Below the pieces are notes generated by a model, which made no database searches, was not told the origin of the DNA, and saw only the letters and a program-made list of their open reading frames with translations. The position numbers and the translations under genes were made by a program. This document shows positions 51,601-58,955 of a stretch of 64,000 bases of DNA, in pieces; the first letter of the stretch is position 1, and the number at the start of each line of letters is the position of its first letter. The stretch comes from Arenicola marina (taxonomy: Eukaryota; Annelida; Polychaeta; Arenicolidae): contig OZ025258.1 in the NCBI GenBank assembly GCA_964019135.1, positions 2,790,001-2,854,000 on the forward strand, read 5' to 3'.

Positions 51601-54600
51601 CTCCCATCTTCCTAGTCTCCCCGCCTTCCCAGTCTCTCCCATCTTCCTAGTCTCACCGCCTTCCCAGTCTCTCCCATCTTCCTAGTCTCCCCGCCTTCCC
51701 AGTCTCTCCCATCTTCCTAGTCTCATCGCCTTCCCAGTTTGTCCCATCTTCCTAGTCTCCCCGCCTTCCCAGTCTCTCCCAACTTCCTAGTCTCCCCGCC
51801 TTCCCAGTCTCTCTCATCTTCCTAGTCTCACCGCCTTCCCAGTCTGTCCCATCTTCCTAGTCTCTCCCATCTTCCTAGTCTCCCCGCCTTCCCAGTCTCT
51901 CCCATCTTCCTAGTCTCATCGCCTTCCCAGTTTCTCCCATCTTCCTAGTCTCCCCGCCTTCCCCATCTTCCTAGTCTCCCCGCCTTCCCAGTCTCTCCCA
52001 TCTTCCTAGTCTCCCCGCCTTCCCAGTCTCTCTCATCTTCCTAGTCTCACCGCCTTCCCAGTCTCTCCCATCTTCCTAGTCACCCCGCCTTCCCAGTCTC
52101 TCCCATCTTCCTAGTCTCCCCGCCTTCCCAGTCTCTCCCATCTTCCTAGTCTCACCGCCTTCCCAGTCTTTCCCATCTTCCTAGTCTCACCGCCTTCCCA
52201 GTCTCTCCCATCTTCCTAGTCTCATCGCCTTCCCAGTCTCTCCCATCTCCCTAGTCTCCCCATCTTCCCAGTCTCTCTCATCTTCCTAGTCTCACCGCCT
52301 TCCTAGTCTCCCCGCCTTCCCAGTCTCTCCCATCTCCCTAGTCTCCCCGCCTTCCCAGTCTCTCCCATCTTCCTAGTCTCCCCGCCTTCCCAGTCTCTCC
52401 CATCTTCCTAGTCTCCCCGCCTTCCCAGTCTCTCCCATCTTCCTAGTCTCCTCGCGTTCCCAGTCTCTCCCATCTTCCTAGTCTCCCCGCCTTCCCAGTC
52501 TCTCCCACCTTCCTAGTCTCATCGCCTTCCCAGTCTCTCCCATCTTCCTAGTCTCCCCGCCTTCCCAGTCTCTCCCATCTTCCTAGTCTCCCCGCCTTCC
52601 CAGTCTCTCCCATCTTCCTAGTCTCCTCGCCTTCCCAGTCTCACCGCCTTCCTAGTCTCCCCGCCTTCCCAGTCTCTCCCATCTCCCTAGTCTCCCCGCC
52701 TTCCCAGTCTCTCCCATCTTCCTAGTCTCACCGCCGTCCCAGTCTCTCCCATCTTCCTAGTCTCCCCGCCTTCCCAGTCTCTCCCATCTTCCTAGTCTCC
52801 CCGCCTTCCCAGTCTCTCCCATCTTCCTAGTCTCACCGCCTTCCCAGTCTCTCCCATCTTCCTAGTCTCCCCGCCTTCCCAGTCTCTCCCATCTTCCTAG
52901 TCTCATCGCCTTCCCAGTTTGTCCCATCTTCCTAGTCTCCCCGCCTTCCCAGTCTCTCCCAACTTCCTAGTCTCCCCGCCTTCCCAGTCTCTCTCATCTT
53001 CCTAGTCTCACCGCCTTCCCAGTCTGTCCCATCTTCCTAGTCTCCCCGCCTTCCCAGTCTCTCCCATCTTCCTAGTCTCATCGCCTTCCCAGTTTCTCCC
53101 ATCTTCCTAGTCTCCCCGCCTTCCCCATCTTCCTAGTCTCACCGCCTTCCCAGTCTCTCCCATCTTCCTAGTCTCACCGCCTTCCCAGTCTCTCCCATCT
53201 CCCTAGTCTCATCGCCTTCCCAGTCTCTCCCATCATCCTAGTCTCCCCGCCTTCCCAGTCTCTCCCATCTTCCTAGTCTCACCGCCTTCCCAGTCTCTCC
53301 CATCTTCCTAGTCTCCCCGCCTTCCCAGTCTCTCCCATCTTCCTAGTCTCACCGCCTTCCCAGTCTCTCCCATCTTCCTAGTCTCCCCGCCTTCCCAGTC
53401 TCTCCCATCTTCCTAGTCTCATCGCCTTCCCAGTTTGTCCCATCTTCCTAGTCTCCCCGCCTTCCCAGTCTCTCCCAACTTCCTAGTCTCCCCGCCTTCC
53501 CAGTCTCTCTCATCTTCCTAGTCTCACCGCCTTCCCAGTCTGTCCCATCTTCCTAGTCTCTCCCATCTTCCTAGTCTCCCCGCCTTCCCAGTCTCTCCCA
53601 TCTTCCTAGTCTCATCGCCTTCCCAGTTTCTCCCATCTTCCTAGTCTCCCCGCCTTCCCCATCTTCCTAGTCTCCCCGCCTTCCCAGTCTCTCCCATCTT
53701 CCTAGTCTCCCCGCCTTCCCAGTCTCTCTCATCTTCCTAGTCTCACCGCCTTCCCAGTCTCTCCCATCTTCCTAGTCACCCCGCCTTCCCAGTCTCTCCC
53801 ATCTTCCTAGTCTCCCCGCCTTCCCAGTCTCTCCCATCTCCCTAGTCTCATCGCCTTCCCAGTCTCTCCCATCATCCTAGTCTCCCCGCCTTCCCAGTCT
53901 TTCCCATCTTCCTAGTCTCACCGCCTTCCCAGTCTCTCCCATCTTCCTAGTCTCATCGCCTTCCCAGTCTCTCCCATCTCCCTAGTCTCCCCATCTTCCC
54001 AGTCTCTCTCATCTTCCTAGTCTCACCGCCTTCCCAGTCTCTCCCATCTTCCTAGTCTCACCGCCTTCCCAGTCTCTCCCATCTTCCTAGTCTCACCGCC
54101 TTCCCAGTCTCTCCCATATTCCTAGTCTCCCCGCCTTCCCAGTCTCTCCCATCTTCCTAGTCTCCCCGCCTTCCCAGTCTCTCCCATCTTCCTAGTCTCC
54201 CCGCCTTCCCAGTCTTTCCCATCTTCCTAGTCTCATCGCCTTCCCAGTCTCTCCCATCTTCCTAGTCTCCCCGCATTCCCAGTCTCTCCCATCTTCCTAG
54301 TCTCATCGCCTTCCCAGTCTCTCCAATCTTCCTAGTCTCATCGCCCTCCCAGTCTCTCCCATCTTCCTAGTCTCCCCGCCTTTCCATCTTCCTAGTCTCA
54401 CCGCCTTCCCAGTCTCTCCCATCTTCCCAGTCACCCCGCCTTCCCAGTCTCTCCCATCTTCCTAGTCTCCCCGCCTTCCCAGTCTCTCCCATCTTCCTAG
54501 TCTCTCCCATCTTCCTAGTCTCATCGCCTTCCCAGTCTCTCCCATCTTCCTAGTCTCATCGCCTTCCCAGTCTCTCCCATCTCCCTAGTCTCCCCGCCTT

Positions 54601-57361
54601 CCCAGTCTCTCTCATCTTCCTAGTCTCATCGCCTTCCCAGTCTCTCCCATCTTCCTAGTCTCACCGCCTTCCCAGTCTCTCCCATCTTCCTAGTCTCACC
54701 GCCTTCCCAGTCTCTCCCATCTTCCTAGTCTCCCCCCCTTTCTAGTCCCTCCCATCTTCCTAGTCTCATCGCCTTCCCAGTCTCTCCCATCTTCCTAGTC
54801 TCCCCGCCTTCCCAGTCTCTCCCATCTTCCTAGTCTCCCTGCCTTCCCAGTCTCTCCCATCTTCCTCGTCTCACCACCTTCCCAGTCTCTCCCATCTTCC
54901 TAGTCTCCCCGCCTTCCCAGTCTCTCCCATCTTCCTAGTCTCCCCGCCTTTCCAGTCTCTTCCATCTTTCTAGTCTCCTCGCGTTCCCAGTCTCTCCCAT
55001 CTTCCTAGTCTCCCCGCCTTCCCAGTCTCTCCCATCTTCCTAGTCTCCCCGCCTTCCCAGTCTCTCCCATCTTCCTCGTCTCACCACCTTCCCAGTCTCT
55101 CCCATCTTCCTAGTCTCACCGCCTTCCCAGTCTCTCCCATCTTCCTAGTCTCCCTGCCTTCCCAGTCTCTCCCATCTTCCTCGTCTCACCACCTTCCCAG
55201 TCTCTCCCATCTTCCTAGTCTCACCGCCTTCCCAGTCTCTCCCATCTTCCTAGTCTCCCCGCCTTTCCAGTCTCTTCCATCTTTCTAGTCTCCTCGCGTT
55301 CCCAGTCTCTCCCATCTTCCTAGTCTCACCGCCTTCCCAGTCTCTCCCATCTCCCTAGTCTCCCCGCCTTCCCAGTCTCTCCCATCTTCCTAGTCTCCCC
55401 GCCTTCCCAGTCTCTCCCATCTTCCTAGTCTCCCCGCCTTCCCAGTCTCTCCCATCTTCCTAGTCTCATCGCCTTCCCAGTCTCTCCCATCTTCCTAGTC
55501 TCCCCGCCTTCCCAGTCTCTCCCATCTCCCTAGTCTCATCGCCTTCCCAGTCTCTCCCATCATCCTAGTCTCCCCGCCTTCCCAGTCTCTCCCATCTTCC
55601 TAGTCTCACCGCCTTCCCAGTCTCTCCCATCTTCCTAGTCTCACCGCCTTCCCAGTCTCTCCCATCTCCCTAGTCTCATCGCCTTCCCAGTCTCTCCCAT
55701 CATCCTAGTCTCCCCGCCTTCCCAGTCTCTCCCATCTTCCTAGTCTCACGGCCTTCCCAGTCTCTCCCATCATCCTAGTCTCCCCGCCTTCCCAGTCTCT
55801 CCCATCATCCTAGTCTCCCCGCCTTCCCAGTCTCTCCCATCTTCCTAGTCTCACCGCCTTCCCAGTCTCTCCCATCTCCCTAGTCTCATCGCCTTCCCAG
55901 TCTCTCCCATCATCCTAGTCTCCCCGCCTTCCCAGTCTCTCCCATCTTCCTAGTCTCACCGCCTTCCCAGTCTCTCCCATCATCCTAGTCTCCCTGCCTT
56001 CCCAGTCTCTCCCATCTCCCTAGTCTCCCCGCCTTCCCAGTCTCTCCCATCTTCCTAGTCTCCCTGCCTTCCTAGTCTCATCGCCTTCCCAGTCTCTCCC
56101 ATCTCCCTAGTCTCCCCGCCTTCCCAGTCTCTCCCATCATCCTAGTCTCCCCGCCTTCCCAGTCTCTCCCATCTTCCTAGTCTCACCGCCTTCCCAGTCT
56201 CTCCCATCTTCCTAGTCTCACCGCCTTCCCAGTCTCTCCCATCTTCCTAGTCTCACCGCCTTCCCAGTCTCTTCCATCTCCCTAGTCTCATCGCCTTCCC
56301 AGTCTCTCCCATCATCCTAGTCTCCCCGCCTTCCCAGTCTCTCCCATCTTCCTAGTCTCACCGCCTTCCCAGTCTCTCCCATCTTCCTAGTCTCCCCGCC
56401 TTCCCAGTCTCTCCCATCTTCCTAGTCTCTCCCATCTTCCTAGTCTCCCCGTCTTCCCAGTCTCTCCCATCTTCCCAGTCTCCCCGCCTTCCCAGTCTCT
56501 TCCATCTGTTGTCTCACCAACCAACTTTATCACAGGGCTAACTCAGTGAGACCACTGGGTGGTGTAATGCCTCACCAACTGCTTTACCACAGGGCTAACT
56601 CAGTGAGACCACTGGGTGGTGCAATGCCTCACCAACTGCTTTACCACAGGGCTAACTCAGTGAGACCAATGGGTGGTGTAATGCCTCACCAACTGCTTTA
56701 TCACAGGGCTAACTCAGTGAGACCACTGGGTGGTGTAATGCCTCACCAACTGCTTTACCACAGGGCTAACTCAGTGAGACCACTGGGTGGTGTAATGCCT
56801 CACCAACTGCTTTACCACAGGGCTAACTCAGTGAGCCCACTGGGTGGTGCAATGCCTCACCAACTGCTTTACCACAGGGCTAACTCAGTGAGACCACTGG
56901 GTGGTGTAATGCCTCACCAACTGCTTTACCACAGGGCTAACTCAGTGAGACCACTGGGTGGTGTAATGCCTCACCAACTGCTTTACCACAGGGCTAACTC
57001 AGTGAGCCCACTGGGTGGTGCAATGCCTCACCAACTGCTTTACCACAGGGCTAACTCAGTGAGACCACTGGGTGGTGTAATGCCTCACCAACTGCTTTAC
57101 CACAGGGCTAACTCAGTGAGCCCACTGGGAGGTGCAATGCCTCACCAACTGCTTTACCACAGGGCTAACTCAGTGAGACCACTGGGTGGTGTAATGCCTC
57201 ACCAACTGCTTTACCACAGAGCTAACTCAGTGACACCATCACCACACATCACAGTAACGGAATGACGGACACTCACCTTTCTATCAAGTTGTGGAGAGCT
57301 TTGAAGAGAAGAGTACGACACTCGTAAGACAGGCCGTTATCCCAGGAGCCATGTTCCACTT
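12554..57361 (-). CDS. MED13: MED13, Mediator kinase-module subunit (5'-partial, 26 exons seen)
   Basis: MED13 is the large nuclear scaffold that ties the CDK8-cyclin C-MED12 module to core Mediator and controls RNA polymerase II transcription. Exons in order, minus strand: 57361-57277, 48850-48752, 48159-48011, 47687-47505, 47304-46914, 46582-46460, 45522-44143, 35784-35523, 35154-35085, 34916-34786, 34493-34385, 32780-32614, 32400-32195, 30714-29978, 29724-29596, 29350-29180, 28906-28809, 28596-28347, 28075-28016, 27819-27508, 26984-26770, 20315-20136, 19967-19592, 18054-17357, 13213-13098, 12686-12554. The sum is 6,830 nt, which is 2 nt of a split codon plus 2,276 codons including the TAG stop. 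Visible residues 1-300 match Med13_N, about 1118-1460 the MID (MedPIWI) region and about 1464-2275 the Argonaute-like Med13_C domain. The middle is Pro/Ser/Gly-rich linker, as in the family. Human MED13 has about 2,170 residues, so this one is slightly longer, mainly through exon 7. Exon boundaries were placed by eye from homology and phase. Invertebrates usually have one gene for MED13 and MED13L. Confidence 0.93.
12687..13097 (-). other. MED13 intron 25
   Basis: 411 bp. Contains three copies of a 17-bp GGCCGGGGTACGGGCAC-like repeat at 12737-12797 close to the last acceptor, then ordinary AT-rich intron. Confidence 0.8.
13098..13213 (-). CDS. MED13: MED13 exon 25
   Basis: 116 bp. Encodes [16 protein letters not shown] and then [15 protein letters not shown], matching ASLHLHVPSVQ and SHPLDSNQTSDVLR. 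Acceptor TTTTTCCTCCAG, donor AG|GTCAGT. Two truncated copies lie upstream in transcription (to 13568 and 13874). This copy is chosen because only it keeps the LDSQFT segment and a donor in phase with the last exon. Confidence 0.93.
13470..13568 (-). pseudogene. Truncated duplicate of MED13 exon 25 (copy A)
   Basis: Keeps the acceptor TTTTTCCTCCAG and the codons for [16 protein letters not shown] through GAHPL. The LDSQFT codons are then lost and the frame reads [14 protein letters not shown] and stops, with no GT donor at the exon 25 position. It is an intronic pseudo-exon produced by the 306-bp repeat. Confidence 0.85.
13776..13874 (-). pseudogene. Truncated duplicate of MED13 exon 25 (copy B)
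   Basis: Offset 306 bp from copy A and carrying the same deletion and intact acceptor. It is the first of the three acceptors met by the polymerase. Confidence 0.85.
14105..17280 (+). repeat. 52-bp minisatellite in MED13 intron 24, about 61 copies
   Basis: The period is 52 bp with words GCAGACTGAGGTAGGCC and CTAAAGGGACCGTCGACAGG. Variants include CTTGCTAAAG, CTAACGGG and GTAGGCTATG. The unit continues the sequence after the exon 25 copies (AAAGGGACGTCGCACAGGA), so it appears to have grown from that junction. Confidence 0.95.
17357..18054 (-). CDS. MED13: MED13 exon 24
   Basis: 698 bp. Encodes [37 protein letters not shown], an acidic insert rich in Asp and Leu (residues about 2030-2090), then [18 protein letters not shown] and WFWSACP. 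The order and spacing are those of the MED13 C-terminus. Acceptor TTTGCAG, donor AAG|GTACGT. Confidence 0.96.
18090..19592 (-). repeat. 47-bp minisatellite made of exon 23's 5' splice junction, intron 23
   Basis: The word TTGAGCT (plus strand) recurs every 47 bp from 18137. The 31st step lands exactly on 19594, which is the real end of exon 23. Each unit, read on the minus strand, holds GGCTGGGGCACGGC, GAGCTCAAGG and GTAGGTGTGGGG, that is, 24 exon bases plus the donor. Some copies change the donor (GTTGGTG or GTTAGGTG). Confidence 0.95.
19592..19967 (-). CDS. MED13: MED13 exon 23
   Basis: 376 bp. Encodes [60 protein letters not shown] and GRLGHGELK, all strong Med13_C matches. The donor G|GTAGGT is the first of 32 tandem copies; the last 24 exon bases are repeated in each downstream copy. 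Confidence 0.96.
20136..20315 (-). CDS. MED13: MED13 exon 22
   Basis: 180 bp, phase 0 on both sides. Encodes [28 protein letters not shown] and SLTGFGPA, matching human IIPCQYLLQ, LKSLAFSAFTQCRRPLP and TLTGFGPG. It follows a 6.45-kb intron made mostly of 36-bp repeats. Confidence 0.95.
20395..26625 (+). repeat. 36-bp minisatellite filling MED13 intron 21, about 173 copies
   Basis: Unit words are GGGTATATAGGGTAGAG, GGCCAGGGGAAGCTGAAT and the GGTAGCTGAAT variant. The left third is mainly GAAGCT units and the right part mainly GTAGCT/GTAACT units. Because 36 is a multiple of three and no unit has a stop, a 2,101-codon frame stays open on the plus strand and a 1,041-codon frame on the minus strand. 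These are not genes. Confidence 0.96.
26770..26984 (-). CDS. MED13: MED13 exon 21
   Basis: 215 bp. Encodes [36 protein letters not shown] and NSTQLQ, matching PAIVVYIIDPFTY and TLGLLRCFLEMVQTLP. Donor CAG|GTACAG. Confidence 0.95.
26985..27507 (-). other. MED13 intron 20
   Basis: About 520 bp of AT-rich unique sequence, one of the few MED13 introns of ordinary composition. No repeat was recognised. Confidence 0.8.
27508..27819 (-). CDS. MED13: MED13 exon 20, Ser/Pro/Thr linker
   Basis: 312 bp. Begins [17 protein letters not shown] and then becomes low-complexity Gly/Pro/Ser/Thr ([15 protein letters not shown]), ending TANTNSEEK. Vertebrate MED13 has a Ser/Thr-rich insert at the same place in the PIWI-like domain. 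GC-rich; donor GTGAGT. Confidence 0.9.
28016..28075 (-). CDS. MED13: MED13 exon 19
   Basis: 60-bp exon, phase 1 to phase 1. Encodes [19 protein letters not shown], equivalent to the human FSKLKLYAQVCRYDLGPYL helix. Acceptor CTTGCAG, donor GTGAAT. Confidence 0.93.
28347..28596 (-). CDS. MED13: MED13 exon 18
   Basis: 250 bp. Encodes [20 protein letters not shown], then [20 protein letters not shown] and [13 protein letters not shown]. These are collinear with the vertebrate LMLEPYGSQRDIAYVV, CRLGQHRPVS and DGIMRVG blocks of the PIWI-like domain. Confidence 0.96.
28809..28906 (-). CDS. MED13: MED13 exon 17, start of PIWI-like region
   Basis: 98 bp. Encodes [18 protein letters not shown] and YSLGHW, matching [25 protein letters not shown] at the entry to Med13_C. 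Acceptor TTGTAG, donor GTAAGC. Confidence 0.95.
28907..29179 (-). other. MED13 introns 15-19 region without arrays
   Basis: The introns between 27820 and 29977 are 150-270 bp, AT-rich and free of minisatellites. A G12 run sits at 28788-28799 in intron 17. This is the only part of the gene with ordinary introns. Confidence 0.7.
29180..29350 (-). CDS. MED13: MED13 exon 16
   Basis: 171 bp. Encodes [19 protein letters not shown] and [15 protein letters not shown], nearly identical to the vertebrate [19 protein letters not shown] and GPLTWQQFHKMAGRG blocks. The donor is GTTAGT. Confidence 0.96.
29596..29724 (-). CDS. MED13: MED13 exon 15
   Basis: 129 bp. Encodes [19 protein letters not shown] and then [16 protein letters not shown], equivalent to CNDCYLALEHGRQFMDN and VDEALVKSSCLHPW. 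The donor is A|GTGAGT. The true frame is masked by a longer open frame in another phase. Confidence 0.92.
29978..30714 (-). CDS. MED13: MED13 exon 14, MID-domain core
   Basis: 737 bp. Ser/Pro-rich start with [18 protein letters not shown], then [52 protein letters not shown] and [14 protein letters not shown]. These are among the most conserved MED13 blocks, with the paired cysteine clusters intact. The C-terminal part ([19 protein letters not shown]) also matches. This exon alone identifies the gene. Confidence 0.97.
30722..32168 (+). repeat. 21-bp minisatellite in MED13 intron 13, about 68 copies
   Basis: The core is CCGCTGTACCCACCCATTAC with CCG/CTG alternation and occasional one-base insertions (TACCCCACC). 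On the minus strand each unit has GGGTGGG. A multiple of three, so spurious open frames arise on both strands. Confidence 0.95.
32195..32400 (-). CDS. MED13: MED13 exon 13
   Basis: Encodes [20 protein letters not shown], matching the [21 protein letters not shown] motif, then LPLPSGR-like Pro-rich sequence ending LPPPLPT. 206 bp. The donor splits the final Thr codon (AC, then G). Confidence 0.93.
32614..32780 (-). CDS. MED13: MED13 exon 12
   Basis: Begins [14 protein letters not shown], matching the conserved ADLHKMYPTPPSLE motif. It continues to [18 protein letters not shown] and ends DDPNK. 167 bp; acceptor TTCGCAG, donor GTCAGT. Confidence 0.92.
32797..34284 (+). repeat. 38-bp minisatellite in MED13 intron 11, about 39 copies
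   Basis: Unit words are GTTAGATAACACGTGGCTCT and CGGCGCTATAACAGGGGC. Nearly every unit contains the palindrome CACGTG. A few units are shortened (GTGACTCGG) or carry TTCAAT for TAGAT. Confidence 0.95.
34385..34493 (-). CDS. MED13: MED13 exon 11
   Basis: Short Pro/Thr/Ser linker ending [16 protein letters not shown]. The donor is GTACGT. As in exon 3, the acceptor is TAGTTCCAG, so a start at 34499 would add two residues in frame. Identity rests on phase and context more than on conservation. Confidence 0.8.
34644..34800 (-). repeat. 17-bp repeat copying the exon 10 donor, about 9 copies
   Basis: Minus-strand unit GCTGACCCAGTAAGTGC. The first copy is the true exon 10 end (34786). Four further copies keep CAGTAAG; the others are mutated to CAGGAAG, CAGTAAATG or CACGAGG. 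Confidence 0.92.
34786..34916 (-). CDS. MED13: MED13 exon 10
   Basis: 131 bp. Encodes [18 protein letters not shown], equivalent to the TDLDNLFNSDEDE motif of MED13. The donor CCA|GTAAGT is the first of a run of 17-bp repeats that copy this splice site downstream. Confidence 0.87.
35085..35154 (-). CDS. MED13: MED13 exon 9
   Basis: 70 bp. Encodes [18 protein letters not shown] and further Lys/Ser, a linker without strict conservation. It is supported by acceptor CCTCAG, donor GTAAGT and exact phase fit on both sides (in 0, out 1). Confidence 0.82.
35523..35784 (-). CDS. MED13: MED13 exon 8
   Basis: Encodes [30 protein letters not shown] and PFGSKQ. Acceptor ATTACAG, donor GTGGCT. The IDPYAF-type motif of the family linker corresponds to LDPYEF. 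The exon follows an 8.36-kb intron filled with 27-bp repeats. Confidence 0.88.
35865..44052 (+). repeat. 27-bp minisatellite filling MED13 intron 7, about 303 copies
   Basis: Unit words are GACGTAGGCGATAGGGGACT and AAGGCAG/AAGGAAG. Rare variants mark higher-order copies: GGACTATAG at 39385, 42112 and 43462 (2,727 and 1,350 bp apart); CGAAAGG at 38568, 39918, 41295 and 42645. These spacings are exact multiples of 27. A 2,736-codon minus-strand frame is open across the array but is not in phase with MED13 exons and has stops on both sides. Confidence 0.97.
44143..45522 (-). CDS. MED13: MED13 exon 7, long disordered linker with coding repeats
   Basis: 1,380 bp, 459 full codons. After a Lys/Gly-rich start comes [20 protein letters not shown], which matches the PFHHR segment of MED13. 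About 300 residues rich in Gly, Ala, Pro, Thr and Ser follow, then a charged Glu/Gly/Arg repeat (44283-44590), then [23 protein letters not shown] content is much higher than in flanking DNA. The donor is TG|GTCAGT. The exon is longer than its vertebrate counterpart. The exact 3' end is supported by phase and by the [16 protein letters not shown] join. Confidence 0.87.
44283..44590 (-). repeat. Coding 15-bp tandem repeat inside MED13 exon 7
   Basis: Encodes runs of GRLEA (five copies), GRPEG and related pentapeptides rich in Glu, Gly and Arg. It stays in frame because the unit is 15 bp. The composition differs from the neutral Gly/Ala/Pro linker before it. Confidence 0.9.
45657..45708 (+). 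repeat. 10-bp repeat, five copies, intron 6
   Basis: Unit GTACCGCAGC. It lies about 135 bp upstream of the exon 7 acceptor in transcript terms. Confidence 0.9.
46028..46415 (+). repeat. 26-bp minisatellite in MED13 intron 6, about 15 copies
   Basis: Unit words CTAGGCGAAGGCACCTACAA and GGCACG; early copies have GGTACC. It starts about 40 bp after the exon 6 donor. Confidence 0.92.
46460..46582 (-). CDS. MED13: MED13 exon 6
   Basis: 123 bp. Encodes a Gln/Ser-rich start and then [18 protein letters not shown], equivalent to the ASWDF...CSC motif at the end of the N-terminal region. The donor splits a Lys codon (AA, then G). A 26-bp repeat array lies 40 bp downstream in the intron. Confidence 0.9.
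46583..46913 (-). other. MED13 intron 5
   Basis: 331 bp of unique AT-rich sequence with no repeat recognised. Confidence 0.8.
46914..47304 (-). CDS. MED13: MED13 exon 5
   Basis: Starts [17 protein letters not shown], the conserved end of Med13_N, then runs into a Gly/Ala/Pro-rich linker and ends with [10 protein letters not shown], equivalent to the family's RVWQEC segment. In vertebrates this linker holds the FBW7 phosphodegron. Here I see only PVTSPPLAS nearby, not a clear TPPxS site. Confidence 0.88.
47505..47687 (-). CDS. MED13: MED13 exon 4
   Basis: Encodes [14 protein letters not shown] followed by [12 protein letters not shown], matching the PFG-LNGTLTGQ and EW-QFYP motifs of Med13_N. 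183 bp; donor GTACGT. The following Val-Ala-Gly-Val junction is also conserved. Confidence 0.93.
47755..47845 (+). repeat. About 21-bp repeat, four copies, intron 3
   Basis: Units contain CAACACAGTAATTA followed by CACAGG or AACAGG. The rest of intron 3 is unique. Confidence 0.85.
48011..48159 (-). CDS. MED13: MED13 exon 3
   Basis: Encodes [20 protein letters not shown], a core Med13_N strand. 149 bp. Two acceptors six bases apart (TAGTTCCAG) both keep the frame. I chose the inner CAG because it gives the family's usual spacing. The donor is GTAGGG. Confidence 0.92.
48160..48751 (-). other. MED13 intron 2
   Basis: 592 bp. Contains a G-run of about 18 at 48415-48432 and a C-run at 48491-48501 with otherwise unique sequence. 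Confidence 0.8.
48752..48850 (-). CDS. MED13: MED13 exon 2
   Basis: Encodes [19 protein letters not shown], the conserved Med13_N motif. 99 bp; acceptor CTCCAG, donor GTAAGA. The 8.4-kb intron before it is almost wholly a 35-bp array. The correct frame differs from the longest open frame across this stretch. Confidence 0.93.
48950..56510 (+). repeat. 35-bp pyrimidine-rich minisatellite in MED13 intron 1, about 215 copies
   Basis: Unit words CGCCTTCCCAGTCTCTCCC and ATCTTCCTAGTCTCC. About 80% C+T on the plus strand, so the MED13 pre-mRNA is purine-rich here. The rare variant GTTTGTCC at 51221, 51737, 52917 and 53433 shows a 1,696-bp duplication. Because 35 is not a multiple of three, no long frame stays open. 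Confidence 0.97.
56515..57235 (+). repeat. 57-bp minisatellite just downstream of exon 1, about 12.5 copies
   Basis: Unit words CAGGGCTAACTCAGTGAGAC and GGTGTAATGCCTCACCAACT. The 239-codon plus-strand frame is a by-product of a unit divisible by three. It abuts the 35-bp array directly. Confidence 0.95.
57277..57361 (-). CDS. MED13: MED13 exon 1 of those visible
   Basis: Encodes the Med13_N stretch with [21 protein letters not shown]. The acceptor is TTTCTTTCTCTTTGCAG and the donor is GTGAGT. It enters with two bases of a Glu codon and leaves with AG of an Arg codon, completed by exon 2. The preceding exon, which should hold the family's W-rich start, is not in the window. Confidence 0.93.
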
Positions 57362-57429
57362 CTGCAAAGAGAAAGAAAGAATGACAACCAACAGCAAGAG
57401 CTGCAAGGCTGTTCCATTCTCCAGGCGAT

Positions 57430-58955
57430 CTCTATCTCCTTGTGTACAGTGCTGACGCCGCCCGCCCACCACCTGTACGACCACGTCCTATCTCCTTGTG
57501 TACAGTGCTGACGCCGCCCGCCCACCACCTGTACGACCACGTCCTATCTCCTTGTGTACAGTGCTGACGCCGCCCGCCCAACACCTGTACGACCACGTCC
57601 TATCTCCTTGTGTACAGTGCTGACGCCGCCCGCCCACCACCTGTACGACCACGTCCTATCTCCTTGTCTACAGTGCTGACGCCGCCCGCCCACCACCTGT
57701 ACGACCACGTCCTATCTCCTTGTGTACAGTGCTGAAGCCGCCCGCCCACCACCTGTACGACCACGTCCTATCTCCTTGTGTACAGTGCTGACGCCGCCCG
57801 CCCACCACCTGTACGACCACGTCCTATCTCCTTGTGTACAGTGCTGACGCCGCCCGCCCACCACCTGTACGACCACGTCCTATCTCCTTGTGTACAGTGC
57901 TGACGCCGCCAGCCCACCACCTGTACGACCACGTCCTATCTCCTTGTGTACAGTGCTGACGCCGCCCGCCCACCACCTGTACGACCACGTCCTATCTCCT
58001 TGTGTAAAGTGCTGACGCCGCCCGCCCACCACCTGTACGACCACGTCCTATCTCCTTGTGTACAGTGCTGACGCCGCCCGCCCACCACCTGTACGACCAC
58101 GTCCTATCTCCTTGTGTACAGTGCTGACGCCGCCCGCCCACCACCTGTACGACCACGTCCTATCTCCTTGTGTACAGTGCTGACGCCGCCCGCCCACCAC
58201 CTGTACGACCACGTCCTATCTCCTTGTGTACAGTGCTGATGCCGCCCGCCCACCACCTGTAAGACCACGTCCTATCTCCTTGTGTACAGTGCTGACGCCG
58301 CCCGCCCAACACCTGTACGACCACGTCCTATCTCCTTGTGTACAGTGCTGACGCCGCCCGCTCACCACCTGTACGACCACGTCCTATCTCCTTGTCTACA
58401 GTGCTGACGCCGCCCGCCCACCACCTGTACGACCACGTCCTATCTCCTTGTGTACAGTGCTGACGCCGCCCGCCCACCACCTGTACGACCACGTCCTATC
58501 TCCTTGTGTACAGTGCTGAAGCCGCCCGCCCACCACCTGTACGACCACGTCCTATCTCCTTGTGTACAGTGCTGACGCCGCCCGCCCAACACCTGTACGA
58601 CCACGTCCTATCTCCTTGTGTACAGTGCTGAAGCCGCCCGCTCACCACCTGTACGACCACGTCCTATCTCCTTGTGTACAGTGCTGACGCCGCCCGCCCA
58701 CCACCTGTACGACCACGTCCTATCTCCTTGTGTACAGTGCTGACGCCGCCAGCCCACCACCTGTACGACCACGTCCTATCTCCTTGTGTACAGTGCTGAC
58801 GCCGCCCGCTCACCACCTGTACGACCACGTCCTATCTCCTTGTGTACAGTGCTGACGCCGCCCGCCCACCACCTGTACGACCACGTCCTATCTCCTTGTG
58901 TACAGTGCTGACGCCGCCCGCCCACCACCTGTATGACCACGTCCTATCTCCTTGT
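57430..58955 (+). repeat. 56-bp minisatellite upstream of exon 1, about 27 copies
   Basis: Unit words GTACGACCACGTCCTATCTC and CTTGTGTACAGTGCTGACGC. It lies in the intron before the first visible MED13 exon. Units differ by a few substitutions (TGAAGCC, CTTGTCTAC). Confidence 0.96.

Noticed and set aside
48950..56510. CRISPR array
   Set aside because: Units are contiguous without spacers, and the window is clearly animal DNA with spliced genes. The same holds for all the other arrays.
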